DNA of 64,000 bases from Symsagittifera roscoffensis. Lineage: Eukaryota; Xenacoelomorpha; Acoela; Convolutidae. This document shows, in pieces, positions 10,921 through 22,997 of this stretch. The notes below the pieces were generated by a model that saw nothing but the letters and a program-made list of their open reading frames with translations, was not told the DNA's origin and did no database searches. The stretch covers positions 6,116,647 to 6,180,646 of the forward strand of contig NC_087067.1 in NCBI RefSeq assembly GCF_963678635.1, in the 5' to 3' direction. Made by a program: the position numbers and the translations under genes. Position 1 is the first letter of the stretch. Each line of letters begins with the position of its first letter.

Positions 10921-11082
10921 ATGCTGTTAGTTACGATGCATTCTTACTTTTTTCAAAAATCGAGGTTTTTCCTTTTTCGTTCTATTTTCCTCGTATTAGT
11001 GAGTTCAATAGTTTCTTTTTAAGTTGCTTTGTGTTTGCAGCCTTTTTATAAGAAAATGTTTTTTTTTACTGCTAGCTTAAAT

Positions 11083-11153
11083 GAGACATCCGGGGTTTGA
11101 ACCCGGAATTTTTACCGCTCTAATCAAGAATCGGAACTTTAGACCACTGTCCC
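11083..11153 (-). pseudogene. Class B tRNA relic with intact T arm
   Basis: Second class B body with perfect CCGGG-TTCAAAC-CCCGG, matching 6461-6531. It shows what class B looked like before its T arm decayed. Confidence 0.65.
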
Positions 11154-11365
11154 TTGTTCTAGCATCGATGCATTCCTACTTGTTTTACAAAAAAAAAGAA
11201 TGTTTTATTTTTGTCTGTTTTTTTTGTGAGTTTAATAAAAATTGTAGGTTGCTTTGTGTTTGCTGTCTTACTGCTAGAAATTTTTGTTTCGTTAGTATAC
11301 TGAGGTAGCCGGGAGTAGCACTGTTTTTCTACTAGCAAGTATAATTTTTTTTATGTTAATATTTT

Positions 11366-11436
11366 GGGGACAGCCGGGAATTGACCCCGGGACCTCTCGC
11401 ACCAATGCGAGAATCATACCTCTGTTCCACTCTCCC
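11366..11436 (-). tRNA. tRNA-Pro(UGG)-like, 6-nt loop
   Basis: Acceptor G-G mismatch and a changed first T-loop base (GTCAATT). Confidence 0.45.
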
Positions 11437-11535
11437 ATGCTGTTAGTTACGATGCATTCCTACCTTTTTTCACAAATCGAGATTTTTCCTTTTTTGTTAG
11501 TTTTTCCTCGTATTAGTTTTTTCTGTTATTATTCT

Positions 11536-11607
11536 GGGGACAGCCGGGAATTGAACCCGGGACCTCTCGCACCCTAAGCGAGAATCATACCACTAGACCA
11601 CTGTCCC
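11536..11607 (-). tRNA. tRNA-Pro (AGG)
   Basis: Identical in sequence to the 3645 reference body, with the same 5' flank, although it lies in a different block. All stems pair. Confidence 0.92.
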
Positions 11608-11999
11608 ATGATGTTAGTGTAGATGCATTCCGACCTTTTTCACAAATCAGGATTATTCCTTTTTTGTTCGTTTTTCCTCGTATTAGTGAGTTTAATACAT
11701 TCTTTCTAAAATGCTTTGTGTTTGCAGCTTTTTTATAAGATAATGTTATTTTTTTTCTGCTAGCCTAAATGAGACATCCGCTTTTCAAACCCGCAATTTT
11801 TACCGCTCTAAACAAGAATCGTAACTTGAGACCACTGTCCCTTGTTCTAGCATCGATGCATTCTTACTTGTTTTACAAAAAAAAAATGTTTAGTTTTTGT
11901 CCGTTTTCATTTGTTTTTTTGTGAGTTCAATAAATATTGTAGGTTGCTCAGTGTTTGCTGTCTTTCTACTAGAAACCATATTTTTTCTGTTAGTAATCT

Positions 12000-12071
12000 G
12001 GGGACAGCCGGGAATTGAACGCGGGACCTCTCGCACCTTAAGCGAGAATCATATCACTAGACCACTGTCCC
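12000..12071 (-). tRNA. tRNA-Pro body with AAG (Leu) anticodon
   Basis: The loop TTAAGGT places AAG, a leucine anticodon, in the anticodon slot of a Pro-type body that is otherwise a copy of 4109. The shared T-stem mismatch suggests a decaying copy rather than a new isoacceptor. Confidence 0.6.
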
Positions 12072-12461
12072 ATGATGTTAGTTTAGATGCATTCCTACCT
12101 TTTTCACAAATCAAGATTATTCGTTTTTTGTTTGTGTTTCCTGGTACTAGTGAGTTTAATACTTTGTTTCTAAGTTGCTTTGTGTTTGCTGTCTTTTTAT
12201 TAGAAAAACTATTTTTTTTCTGCTAGCTTAAATGAGACATCCGCTTTTAAAACCCGGAATTTTTACCGCTCTAATCAAGAATCGTAACTTTAGACCACTG
12301 TCCCTTGTTTTAGCATCGATGCATTCCTACTTATTTCACAAAAAATGAATGTTTCCATTTTGTCAGTTTTCAATTGTTTTTTGTGAGTTTAATAATGATT
12401 GTAGGTTGCTCAGTTTTTGCTGTCTTTCTACTAGAAACCATGTTTTTTCTGTTAGTAATCT

Positions 12462-12533
12462 GGGGACAGCCGGAAATTGAACCCGGGACCTCTCGCACCC
12501 TAAGCGAGAATCAAACCACTAGACCACTGTCCA
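12462..12533 (-). tRNA. tRNA-Pro (AGG), G1 and T-stem changes
   Basis: Shares the G1-to-T change of 7152 and has one further T-stem substitution (CCGGA on the plus strand). Confidence 0.68.
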
Positions 12534-12986
12534 ATGATGTTAGTTTAGATGCATTCCTACCATTTTCGCAAATCAAGATTATTCCTTTTTTGTTTGTGTT
12601 TCCTCGTATTAGTGAGTTTAATACTTTCTTTCTAAGTTGCTTTGTGTTTGCTGTCTTTTTATTAGAAAAAAAATTTTTTTTTCTGCTAGCCTAAATGAGA
12701 CATCTGCTTTTCAAACCCAGAATTTTTACCGCTCTAATCAAGAATCGTAACTTTAGACCACTGTCCCTTGTTCCAGCATCGATGCATTCCTACTTGTTTT
12801 ACAAAAAAAGAATGTTCAGTTTTTGTCCGTTTTCATTTGTTTTTTTTGTGAGTTTAATAAATATTGTAGGTTACTTTGTGTTTGCGGTCTTTCTACTAGA
12901 AATTTTTATTTTGTTAGTATACTGAGGTAGCCGGAGTTGCACTGTTTTTCTACCAGCAAGTGTAATTTTTTTTATGTTAGTATGTT

Positions 12987-13057
12987 GGGGACAGCCGGGA
13001 ATTGAACCCGGGACCTCTCGCACCAATGCGAGAATCATACCTCTGTTCCACTGTCCC
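12987..13057 (-). tRNA. tRNA-Pro(UGG)-like, 6-nt loop
   Basis: Fully paired acceptor and T stems. Confidence 0.55.
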
Positions 13058-13501
13058 ATGCTGTTAGTACGATGCATTCCTACCTTTTTTCACTGAGCGA
13101 GATTTTTCCTTTTTTGTTAGTTTTTCCTCGATTTAGTGAGTTCAATAGTTTTTTTCTAAGTTGCTTTGTGTTTGCAGCCTTTTTATAAGATAATGTTATT
13201 TTTTTCTGCTAGCTTAAATGAGACATCCGCGGTTTAAACCCGAAATTTTTACCGCTCTAATCAAGAATCGGAACTTTAGACCACTGTCCCTTGTTCTAGC
13301 ATCGATGCATTCCTACTTGTTTTACAAAAAAAAGAATGTTTTATTTTTGTCTGTTTTTTTTGTGAGTTTAATAAAAATTGTAGGTTGCTTTGTGTTTGCT
13401 GTCTTACTGCTAGAAAATTTTGTTTTGTTAGTATACTGAGGTAGCCGGGAGTAGCACTGTTTTTCTACTAGCAAGTATAATTTTTTTTATGTTAGTATTT
13501 T

Positions 13502-13572
13502 GGGGACAGCCGGGAATTGAACCCGGGACCTCTCGCACCAATGCGAGAATCATACCTCTGTTCCACTCTCCC
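13502..13572 (-). tRNA. tRNA-Pro(UGG)-like, 6-nt loop
   Basis: Acceptor G-G mismatch; 5' flank altered just upstream of the body. Confidence 0.5.
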
Positions 13573-14018
13573 ATTGTGTTAGTTACGATGCATTCCTACC
13601 TTTTTTCACAAATCGAGATTTTTCCTTTTTTGTTAGTTTTTCCTCGTATTAGTGAGTTCAATATCTTCTTTCTAAGTTGCTTTGTGTTTGCAGCCTTTTT
13701 ATAAGATAATGTTATTTTTTTTCTGCTAGCTTAAATGAGACATCCGCGGTTTAAACCCGGAATTTTTACCGCTCTTATCAAGACTCGGAACTTTAGACCA
13801 CTCTCCCATGTTTTAGCATCGATGCCTTCCTACTTGTTTCACAAAAAAAGAATAGATAGTTTTTGTCTGTTTTTTTTTGTGAGTTTAATAAAAATTGTAG
13901 GTTGCTTTGTGTTTGCTGTCTTTCTGCTAGAAATTTTTATTTCGTTAGTATACTGAGGTAGCCGGGAGTTGCACTGTTTTTCTACTAGCAAGTATAATTT
14001 TTTTAATGTTAGTATTTT

Positions 14019-14089
14019 GGGGACAGCCGGGAATTGAATCCGGGACCTCTCGCACCAATGCGAGAATCATACCTCTGTTTCACTCTCCC
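14019..14089 (-). tRNA. tRNA-Pro(UGG)-like, 6-nt loop
   Basis: Acceptor and T-stem mismatches as in the 8750 copy. Confidence 0.45.
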
Positions 14090-14536
14090 ATGCTGTTAGT
14101 TACGATGCATTCCTACCTTTTTTTTCACAAATCGAGATTTTTCCTTTTTTGTTGGTTTTTCCTCGTAACAGTGAGTTCAATATCTTCTTTCTAAGTTTCT
14201 TTGTGTTTGCAGCCTTTTTATAAGATAATGTTATTTTTTTCTGCTGGCTTAAATGAGACATCTGCGGTTTAAACCCGAAATTTTTACCGCTCTAATCAAG
14301 AATCGGAACTTTAGATCACTGTTCCTTGTTCTAGCATCGATGCATTCCTACTTGTTTTACAAAAAAAGAATGTTTAGTTTTTGTCTGTTTTTTTTTGTGA
14401 GTTTAATAAAAATTGTAGGTTGCTTTGTGTTTGCTGTCTTTCTGCTAGAAATTTTTATTTCGTTAGTATACTGAGGTAGCCGGGAGTTGCACTGTTTTTC
14501 TACTAGCAAGTATAATTTTTTTTATGTTAGTATTTT

Positions 14537-14607
14537 GGGGACAGCCGGGAATTGAATCCGGGACCTCTCGCACCAATACGAGAATCATACCTCTGTTCCA
14601 CTCTCCC
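14537..14607 (-). tRNA. tRNA-Pro(UGG)-like, 6-nt loop
   Basis: Defects of the 8750 type plus an extra change at the base of the anticodon loop. Confidence 0.42.
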
Positions 14608-15061
14608 ATGCTGTTAGTTACGATGCATTCCTACCTTTTTTTTCACAAATCGAGATTTTTCCTTTTTTGTTGGTTTTTCCTCGTAACAGTGAGTTCAATA
14701 TCTTCTTTCTAAGTTGCTTTGTGTTTGCTGTCTTTTTATTAGAAAAATAATTTTTTTCTGCTAGCCTAAATGAGACATCTGCTTTTCAAACCCAGAATTT
14801 TTACCGCTCTAATCAAGAATCGTAACTTTAGACCACTGTCCCTTGTTCCAGCATCGATGCATTCCTACTTGTTTTACAAAAAAAGAATGTTCAGTTTTTG
14901 TCCGTTTTCATTTGTTTTTTTTGTGAGTTTAATAAATATTGTAGGTTACTTTGTGTTTGCGGTCTTTCTACTAGAAATTTTTATTTTGTTAGTATACTGA
15001 GGTAGCCGGAGTTGCACTGTTTTTCTACCAGCAAGTGTAATTTTTTTTATGTTAGTATGTT

Positions 15062-15132
15062 GGGGACAGCCGGGAATTGAACCCGGGACCTCTCGCACCA
15101 ATGCGAGAATCATACCTCTGTTCCACTGTCCC
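15062..15132 (-). tRNA. tRNA-Pro(UGG)-like, 6-nt loop
   Basis: Fully paired acceptor and T stems. Confidence 0.55.
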
Positions 15133-15577
15133 ATGCTGTTAGTACGATGCATTCCTACCTTTTTTCACTAAGCGAGATTTTTCCTTCTTTGTTAGTTTTT
15201 CCTCGAATTAGTGAGTTCAATTGTTTTTTTCTAAGTTGCTTTGTGTTTGCAGCCTTTTTATAAGATAATGTTATTTTTTTTCTGCTAGCTTAAATGAGAC
15301 ATCCGCGGTTTAAACCCGAAATTTTTACCGCTCTAATCAAGAATCGGAACTTTAGACCACTGTCCCTCGTTCTAGCATCGATGCATTCCTACTTGTTTTA
15401 CAAAAAAAAAGAATGTTTTATTTTTGTCTGTTTTTTTGTGAGTTTAATAAAAATTGTAGGTTGCTTTGTGTTTGCTGTCTTACTGCTAGAAATTTTTGTT
15501 TTGTTAGTATACTGAGGTAGCCGGGAGTAGCACTGTTTTTCTACTAGCAAGTATAATTTTTTTTATGTTAGTATTTT

Positions 15578-15648
15578 GGGGACAGCCGGGAATTGAACCC
15601 GGGACCTCTCGCACCAATGCGAGAATCATACCTCTGTTCCACTCTCCC
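15578..15648 (-). tRNA. tRNA-Pro(UGG)-like, 6-nt loop
   Basis: Acceptor G-G mismatch; T arm intact. Confidence 0.5.
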
Positions 15649-16032
15649 ATGCTGTTAGTTACGATGCATTCCTACCTTTTTTCACAAATCGAGATTTTTC
15701 CTTTTTTGTTAGTTTTTCCTCGTATTAGTGAGTTCAATATCTTCTTTCTAAGTTGCTTTGTGTTTGCAGCCTTTTTATAAGATAATGTTATTTTTTTTCT
15801 GCTAGCTTAAATGAGACATCCGCGGTTTAAACCCGGAATTTTTACCGCTCTTATCAAGACTCGGAACTTTAGACCACTCTCCCATGTTTTAGCATCGATG
15901 CCTTCCTAGTTGTTTTACAAAAAAAGAATGTTTAGTTTTTGTCTGTTTTTCTTGTGAGTTTAATAAAAATTGTAGGTTGCTCAGTGTTTGCTGTCTTTCA
16001 ACTGGAAAACATATTTATTCTGTTTGTAATCT

Positions 16033-16104
16033 GGGGACAGCCGAGAATTGAACCCGGGACCTCTCGCCCCAAAATCGAGAATCATACCTCTATTCCCTTG
16101 TCCC
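16033..16104 (-). tRNA. tRNA-Pro-like, UUUUGGG loop
   Basis: Close copy of 10849, with the same T-stem wobble and damaged 5' acceptor strand. Confidence 0.42.
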
Positions 16105-16552
16105 ATGCTGTTAGTTACGATGCATTCTTACTTTTTTCAAAAATCGAGGTTTTTCCTTTTTCGTTCTATTTTCCTCGTATTAGTGAGTTCAATAGTTTCT
16201 TTCTAAGTTGCTTTGTGTTTGCAGCCTTTTTATAAGAAAACGTTCTTTCTTTTTGCTGCTTAAATGAGCCATCCGCGGTTTAAACCCAGAATTTTTACAG
16301 CTCTAATCAAGACTCGGAACTTTAGACCACTCTCCCATGTTTTAGCATCGATGCCTTCCTACTTGTTTCACAAAAAAGAATAGATAGTTTTTGTCCGTTT
16401 CCATTTGTTTTTTGAGAGTTTAGTAATTACTGTAGGTTGCTTTGTGTTTGCTGTCTTTCTACTAGAAGTTTTCATTTTGATAGTATACTGGGGTAGTCGG
16501 GAGTTGCACTGTTTTTCTACTAGCAAGTATAATTTTTTAATGTTAGTATATT

Positions 16553-16624
16553 GGGGTCAACCGGGAATTGAACCCGGGACCTCTCGCCCCAAAAGCGAGA
16601 ATCCTACCTCTCTTCCACTTTCCC
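16553..16624 (-). tRNA. tRNA-Pro body with UUG (Gln) anticodon
   Basis: Loop TTTTGGG is closed by a perfect CTCGC/GCGAG stem, so the anticodon slot reads UUG. The A-A acceptor mismatch matches that of copy 399, and both ends of the acceptor stem have further changes. Confidence 0.5.
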
Positions 16625-17005
16625 ATGCTGTTAGTTACGATGCATTCCTACCTTTTTCACAAATCGAGATTTTTCCTTTCTTGTTAGTTTTTCCTCGTAT
16701 TAGTGAGTTCAATAGTTTCTTTCTAAGTTGCTTTGTGTTTGCAGCCTTTTTATAAGACAATGTTATTTTTTTCTGCTAGCTTAAATGAGACTTCCGCGGT
16801 TTAAACCCGAAATTTTTACCGCTCTAATCAAGAATCGGAACTTTAGACCACTGTCCCTTGTTCTAGCATCGATGCATTCCTACTTGTTTTACAAAAAAAA
16901 GAATGTTTAGTTTTTGTCTGTTTTTTGTGAGTTTAATAAAAATTGTAGGTTGCTCAGTGTTTGCTGTCTTTCTACTAGAAACCATTTTTATTCTGTTAGT
17001 AATCT

Positions 17006-17077
17006 GGGTGCAGCCGGGAATTGAACCCGGGACCTCTCGCCCCAAAATCGAGAATCATACCTCTATTGCACTGCCCC
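17006..17077 (-). tRNA. tRNA-Pro-like, UUUUGGG loop
   Basis: The acceptor stem has substitutions on both strands (GGGGCAG and CTGCACC). One pair changes from A-U to G-C in a compensatory way; another is mismatched. Confidence 0.45.
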
Positions 17078-17527
17078 ATGCTGTTAGTTACGATGCATTC
17101 TTACTTTTTTCAAAAATCGAGGTTTTTCCTTTTTTGTTCAGTTTTCCTCGTATTAGTGAGTTCAATAGTTTCTTTCTAAGTTGCTTTGTGTTTGCAGCCT
17201 TTTTATAAGATAATGTTATTTTTTTTCTGCTAGCTTAAATGAAACATCCGCGGTTTAAACCCGAAATTTTTACCGCTCTAATCAAGAATCGGAACTTTAG
17301 ACCACTGTCCCATATTTTAGCATCGATGCCTTCCTACTTGTTTCACAAAAAAGAATAGACAGTTTTCGTCCGTTTTCATTTGTTTTTTGAGAGTTTAGTA
17401 ATTACTGTAGGTTGCTTTGTGTTTGCTGTCTTTCTACTAGAAGTTTTCATTTTGATAGTATACTGGGGTAGCCGGGAGTTGCACTGTTTTTCTACTAGCA
17501 AGTATAATATTTTAATGTTAGTATATT

Positions 17528-17599
17528 GGGGTCAGCCGGGAATTGAACCCGGGACCTCTCGCCCCAAAAGCGAGAATCCTACCTCTCTTCCACTGTCCC
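17528..17599 (-). tRNA. tRNA-Pro body with UUG (Gln) anticodon
   Basis: Anticodon stem and T arm are perfect. The acceptor stem has one A-A mismatch. Best-preserved copy of the UUG family together with 21496. Confidence 0.55.
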
Positions 17600-17991
17600 A
17601 TGCTGTTAGTTACGATGCATTCCTACCTTTTTCACAAATCAAGATTATTCCTTTTTTGTTTGTGTTTCCTCGTACTAGTGAGTTTAATACTTTGTTTCTA
17701 AGTTGTTTTGTGTTTGCTGTCTTTTTATTAGAAAAACTATTTTTTTTTCTGCTAGCTTAAATGAGACATCCGCTTTCAAAACCCGGAACTCTTACCGCTC
17801 TAATCAAGAATCGTAACTTTAGACCACTGTCCCTTGTTTTAGCATCGATGCATTCCTACTTATTTCACAAAAAAATGAATGTTTCCATTTTGTCAATTTT
17901 CAATTGTTTTTTGTGAGTTTAATAATGATTGTAGGTTGCTCAGTTTTTGCTGTCTTTCTACTAGAAACCATGTTTTTTCTGTTAGTAATCT

Positions 17992-18063
17992 GGGGACAGC
18001 CGGGAATTGAACCCGGGACCTCTCGCATCCTAAGCCAGAATCAAACCACTAGACCACTGTCCA
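17992..18063 (-). tRNA. tRNA-Pro (AGG), degenerate
   Basis: G1-to-T change as in 7152, loop TTAGGAT, and an anticodon-stem mismatch (CTGGC). Confidence 0.6.
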
Positions 18064-18512
18064 ATGGTGTTATTTTAGATGCATTCCTACCATTTTCGCA
18101 AATCAAGATTATTCCTTTTTTGTTTGTGTTTCCTCGTATTAGTGAGTTTAATACTTTCTTTCTAAGTTGCTTTATGTTTGCTGTCTTTTTATTAGAAAAA
18201 TGAATTTTTTTCTGCTAGCCTAAATGAGACATCTGCTTTTCAAACCCAGAATTTTTACCGCTCTAATCAAGAATCGTAACTTTAGACCACTGTCCCATGT
18301 TTTAGCATCGATGCCTTCCTACTTGTTTCACAAAAAAGAATAGACAGTTTTTGTCCGTTTTCATTTGTTTTTTGAGAGTTTAGTAATTACTGTAGGTTGC
18401 TTTGTGTTTGCTGTCTTTCTACTAGAAGTTTTCATTTTGATAGTATACTGGGGTAGCCGGGAGTTGCACTGTTTTTCTACTAGCAAGTATAATTTTTTAA
18501 TGTTAGTATATT

Positions 18513-18583
18513 GGGGACAGCCGGGAATTGAACCCGGGACCTCTCGCACCAATGCGAGAATCATACCTCTGTTCCACTGTCCC
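18513..18583 (-). tRNA. tRNA-Pro(UGG)-like, 6-nt loop
   Basis: Fully paired acceptor and T stems. Its downstream spacer belongs to the UUG-type units, marking a recombination junction. Confidence 0.55.
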
Positions 18584-19024
18584 ATGCTGTTATTACGATG
18601 CATTCCTACCTTTTTTCACTAAGCGAGATTTTTCCTTTTTTTTTAGTTTTTCCTCGAATTAGTGAGTTCAATAGTTTTTTCTAAGTTGCTTTGTGTTTGC
18701 AGCCTTTTTATAAGATAATGTTATTTTTTTCTGCTAGCTTAAATGAGACATCCGCGGTTTAAACCCGAAATTTTTACCGCTCTAATCAAGAATCGGAACT
18801 TTAGACCACTGTCCCTTGTTCTAGCATCGATGCATGCCTGCTTGTTTTACAAAAAAAAGAAGGTTTTATTTTTGTCTGTTTTTTTGTGAGTTTAATAAAA
18901 ATTGTAGGTTGCTTTTTGTTTGCTGTCTTACTGCTAGAAATTTTTGTTTCGTTAGTATACTGAGCTAGCCGGGAGTTGCACTGTTTTTCTACTAGCAAGT
19001 ATAATTTTTTTATGTTAGTATTTT

Positions 19025-19095
19025 GGGGACAGCCGGGAATTGAACGCGGGACCTCTCGCACCAATGCGAGAATCATACCTCTGTTCCACTCTCCC
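19025..19095 (-). tRNA. tRNA-Pro(UGG)-like, 6-nt loop
   Basis: Acceptor G-G mismatch and the ACGCGGG T-stem change also seen in 4109. Confidence 0.45.
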
Positions 19096-19486
19096 ATGAT
19101 GTTAGTTACGATGCATTCCTACCTTTTTTTACAAATCGAGATTTTTCCTTTTTTGTTGGTTTTTCCTCGTATTAGTGAGTTCAAGATCTTCTTTCTAAGT
19201 TGCTTTGTGTTTGCAGCCTTTTTATAAGATAATGTTATTTTTTTCTGCTAGCTTAAATGAGACATCCGCGGTTTAAACCCGGAATTTTTACCGCTCTTAT
19301 CAAGACTGGGAACTTTAGACCACTCTCCCATGTTTTAGCATCGATGCCTTCCTACTTGTTTCACAAAAAAGAATAGATAGATTTTGTCCGTTTTCATTTG
19401 TTTTTTTGTGAGTTCAATAAAAATTTTAGGTTGCTCAGTGTTTGTTGTCTTTCTACTAGAAAACATTTTTATTCTGTTAGTAATCT

Positions 19487-19558
19487 GGGGACAGCCGGGA
19501 ATTGAACCCGGGACCTCTCGCCCCAAAATCAAGAATCATACCTCTATTCCACTGTCCC
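19487..19558 (-). tRNA. tRNA-Pro-like, UUUUGGG loop
   Basis: Acceptor and T arms pair; the anticodon stem has one extra mismatch. Confidence 0.45.
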
Positions 19559-20006
19559 ATGCTGTTAGTTACGATGCATTCTTACTTTTTTCAAAAATCG
19601 AGGTTTTTCTTTTTTGTTCGTTTTTCCTCGTATTAGTGAGTTCAATAGTTTCTTTCTAAGTTGCTTTGTGTTTGCAGCCTTTTTATAAGAAAACGTTCTT
19701 TTTTTCTGCTAGCTTTAATGAGCCATCCGCGGTTTAAACCCAGAAATTTTACCGCTCTAATCAAGACTCGGAACTTTAGACCACTCTCCCATGTTTTAGC
19801 ATCGATGCCTTCCTACTTGTTTCACAAAAAAGAATAGCCAGTTTTTGTCCGTTTTCATTTGTTTTTTGAGAGTTTAGTAATTACTGTAGGTTGCTTAGTG
19901 ATTGCTGTCTTTCTACTAGAAGTTTTCATTTTGTTAGTATACTGGGGTAGCCGGGAGTTGCACTGTTTTTCTACTAGCAAGTATAATTTTTTAATGTTAG
20001 AATATT

Positions 20007-20078
20007 GGGGTCAGCCGGGAATTGAATCCGAGACCTCTCGCCTCAAAAGCGAGAATCCTACCTCTCTTCCACTGTCCC
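20007..20078 (-). tRNA. tRNA-Pro body with UUG (Gln) anticodon, degenerate
   Basis: Loop TTTTGAG; T stem and acceptor stem each have mismatches. Confidence 0.42.
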
Positions 20079-20520
20079 ATGCTGTTAGTTACGATGCATT
20101 CCTACCTTTTTTCACAAATCGAGAATTTTCCTTTCTTCTTAGTTTTTCCTCGTATTAGTGAGTTCAATAGTTTCTTTCTAAGTTGCTTTGTGTTTGCAGC
20201 CTTTTTTTAAGATAATGTAATTTTTTTCTGCTGGCTTAATTGAGACATCCGCGGTTTAAACCCAAAATTTTTACCGCTCTAATCAAGAATCGGAACTTTA
20301 GACCACTGTCCCTTGTTCTAGCATCGATGCATTCCTACTTGTTTTACAAAAAAAGAATGTTCAGTTTTTGTCTGTTTTTTTTGAGTTTAATAAAAATTGT
20401 AGGTTGCTTTGTGTTTGCTGTCTTTCTGCTAGAAATTTTTATTTCGTTAGTATACTGAGGTAGCCGGGAGTTGCACTGTTTTTCTACTAGCAAGTATATT
20501 TTTTTTTATGTTAGTATTTT

Positions 20521-20591
20521 GGGGACAGCCGGGAATTGAACCCGGGACCTCTCGCACCAATGCGAGAATCATACCTCTGTTCCACTCTCCC
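20521..20591 (-). tRNA. tRNA-Pro(UGG)-like, 6-nt loop
   Basis: Acceptor G-G mismatch; T arm intact. Confidence 0.5.
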
Positions 20592-20975
20592 ATGCTGTTA
20601 GTTACGATGCATTCCTACCTTTCTTTCACAAATCGAGATTTTTCCTTTTTTGTTGGTTTTTCCTCGTAACAGTGAGTTCAATAACTTCTTTCTAAGTTGC
20701 TTTGTGTTTGCAGCCTTTTTATAAGATAATGTTATTTTTTTCTGCTAGCCTAAATGAGACATCTGCGGTTTAAACCCGAAAATTTTACCGCTCTAATCAA
20801 GAATCGGAACTTTAAATCACTGTTCCTTGTTCTAGCATCGATGCATTCCTACTTGTTTTACAAAAAAAGAATGTTTAGTTTTTGTCTGTTTTTCTTGTGA
20901 GTTTAATAAAAATTGTAGGTTGCTTAGTGTTTGCTGTCTTTCTACTAGAAACCATATTTATTCTGTTAGTAATCT

Positions 20976-21047
20976 GGGGACAGCCGGGAATTGAACCCGG
21001 GACCTCTCGCCCCAAAATCGAGAATCATACCTCTATTCCACTGTCCC
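20976..21047 (-). tRNA. tRNA-Pro-like, UUUUGGG loop
   Basis: Typical member: acceptor and T arms are perfect, and the A-G pair closing the loop is the only stem defect. Confidence 0.5.
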
Positions 21048-21495
21048 ATGCTGTTAGTTACGATGCATTCTTACTTTTTTCAAAAATCGAGGTTTTTCCT
21101 TTTTTGTTCGTTTTTCCTCGTATTAGTGAGTTCAATAGTTTCTTTCTAAGTTGCTTTGTGTTTGCAGCCTTTTTAAAAGAAAATGTTCTTTCTTTCTGCT
21201 GCTTAAATGAGCCATCAGCGGTTTAAACCCAGAATTTTTACAGCTCTAATCAAGACTCGGAACTTTAGACCACTCTCCCATGTTTTAGCATCGATGCCTT
21301 CCTACTTATTTCACAAAAAAGAATAGACAGTTTTTGTCCGTTTTCATTTGTTTTTTGAGAGTTTAGTAATTACTGTAGGTTGATTTGTGTTTGCTGTCTT
21401 TCTACTAGAAGTTTTCATTTTGATAGTATACTGGGGTAGCCGGGAGTTGCACTGTTTTTCTACTAGCAAGTATAATTTTTTAATGTTAGTATATT

Positions 21496-21567
21496 GGGGT
21501 CAGCCGGGAATTGAACCCGGGACATCTCGCCCCAAAAGCGAGAATCCTACCTCTCTTCCACTGTCCC
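21496..21567 (-). tRNA. tRNA-Pro body with UUG (Gln) anticodon
   Basis: Perfect anticodon stem and T arm; one A-A acceptor mismatch. Confidence 0.55.
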
Positions 21568-21949
21568 ATGCTGTTAGTTACGATGCATTCCTACCTTTTT
21601 TCACAAATCGAGATTTTTCCTTTCTTGTTAGTTTTTCCTCGTATTAGTGAGTTCAATAGTTTCTTTCTAAGTTGCTTTGTGTTTGCAGCCTTTTTATAAG
21701 ATAATGTTATTTTTTTCTGCTAGCTTAAATGAGACATCCGCGGTTTAAACCCGAAATTTTTACCGCTCTAATCAAGAATCGGAACTTTAGACCACTGTCC
21801 CTTGTTCTAGCATCGATGCATTCCTACTTGTTTTACAAAAAAAGAATGTTTAGTTTTTGTCTGTTTTTTTGTGAATTTAATAAAAATTGTAGGTTTCTCA
21901 GTGTTTGCTGTCTTTCTACTAAAAACCATATTTATTCTGTTAGTAATCT

Positions 21950-22021
21950 GGGGACAGCCGGGAATTGAACCCGGGACCTCTCGCCCCAAAATCGAGAATC
22001 ATTCCTCTATTCCACTGTCCC
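21950..22021 (-). tRNA. tRNA-Pro-like, UUUUGGG loop
   Basis: As 20976, with one D-loop substitution. Confidence 0.5.
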
Positions 22022-22469
22022 AAGCTGTTAGTCACGATGCATTCTTACTTTTTTCAAAAATCGAGGTTTTTCCTTTTTTGTTCGTTTTTCCTCGTATTAG
22101 TGAGTTCAATAGTTTCTTTCTAAGTTGCTTTGTGTTTGCAGCCTTTTTATAAGAAAACGTTCTTTCTTTCTGCTGCTTAAATGAGCCATCCGCGGTTTAA
22201 ACCCAGAATTTTTACAGCTCTAATCAAGACTCGGAACTTTAGACCACTCTCCCATGTTTTAGCATCGATGCCTTCCTACGTGTTTCACAAAAAAGAATAG
22301 ACAGTTTTTGTCCGTTTTCATTTGTTTTTTGAGAGTTTAGTAATTACTGTAGGTTGCTTTGTGTTTGCTGTCTTTCTACTAGAAGTTTTCATTTTGATAG
22401 TAAACTGGGGTAGCCGGGAGTTGCACTGTTTTTCTACTAGCAAGTATAATTTTTTAATGTTAGTATATT

Positions 22470-22541
22470 GGGGTCAGCCGGGAATTGAACCCGAGACCTC
22501 TCGCCCCAAAAGCGAGAATCCTACCCCTCTTCCACTGTCCC
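22470..22541 (-). tRNA. tRNA-Pro body with UUG (Gln) anticodon
   Basis: As 21496, with one extra change at the end of the T stem. Confidence 0.5.
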
Positions 22542-22925
22542 ATGCTGTTAGTTACGATGCATTCCTACCTTTTTTCACAAATCGAGATTTTTCCTTTCTT
22601 GTTAGTTTTTCCTCGTATTAGTGAGTTCAATAGTTTCTTTCTAAGTTGCTTTGTGTTTGCAGCCTTTTTATAAGATAATGTTATTTTTTTTCTGCTTGCT
22701 TAAATGAGACCTCCGCGGTTTAAACCCGAAATTTTTACCGCTCTAATCAAGAATCGGAACTTTAGACCACTGTCCCTTGTTCTAGCATCGATGCATTCCT
22801 ACTTGTTTTACAAAAAAAAGAATGTTTAGTTTTTGTCTGTTTTTTTGTGAATTTAATAAAAATTGTAGGTTGCTCAGTGTTTGCTGTCTTTCTAAAAGAA
22901 ACCATATTTATTCTGTTAGTAATCT

Positions 22926-22997
22926 GTGTGCAGCCGGGAATTGAACCCGGGACCTCTCGCCCCAAAATCGAGAATCATACCTCTATTGCACTGTCCC
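22926..22997 (-). tRNA. tRNA-Pro-like, UUUUGGG loop
   Basis: The acceptor 3' strand is CTGCACA, leaving several mismatches. Confidence 0.4.

Larger units (their letters stand above)
4991..19100 (-). repeat. Array block 2: mixed 465/515-bp units, 6-nt-loop family dominant
   Basis: Units of about 515 bp appear here because a class C relic is inserted between A and B. A segment holding three class A copies recurs: starts 4109/4571/5094, 6690/7152/7676 and 12000/12462/12987. The 170-bp spacings at 5609-5779 and 11366-11536 mark matching internal deletions, so parts of this block were copied as multi-unit segments. A 170-bp-class deletion junction with scrambled B sequence lies near 8990-9020. 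Confidence 0.85.
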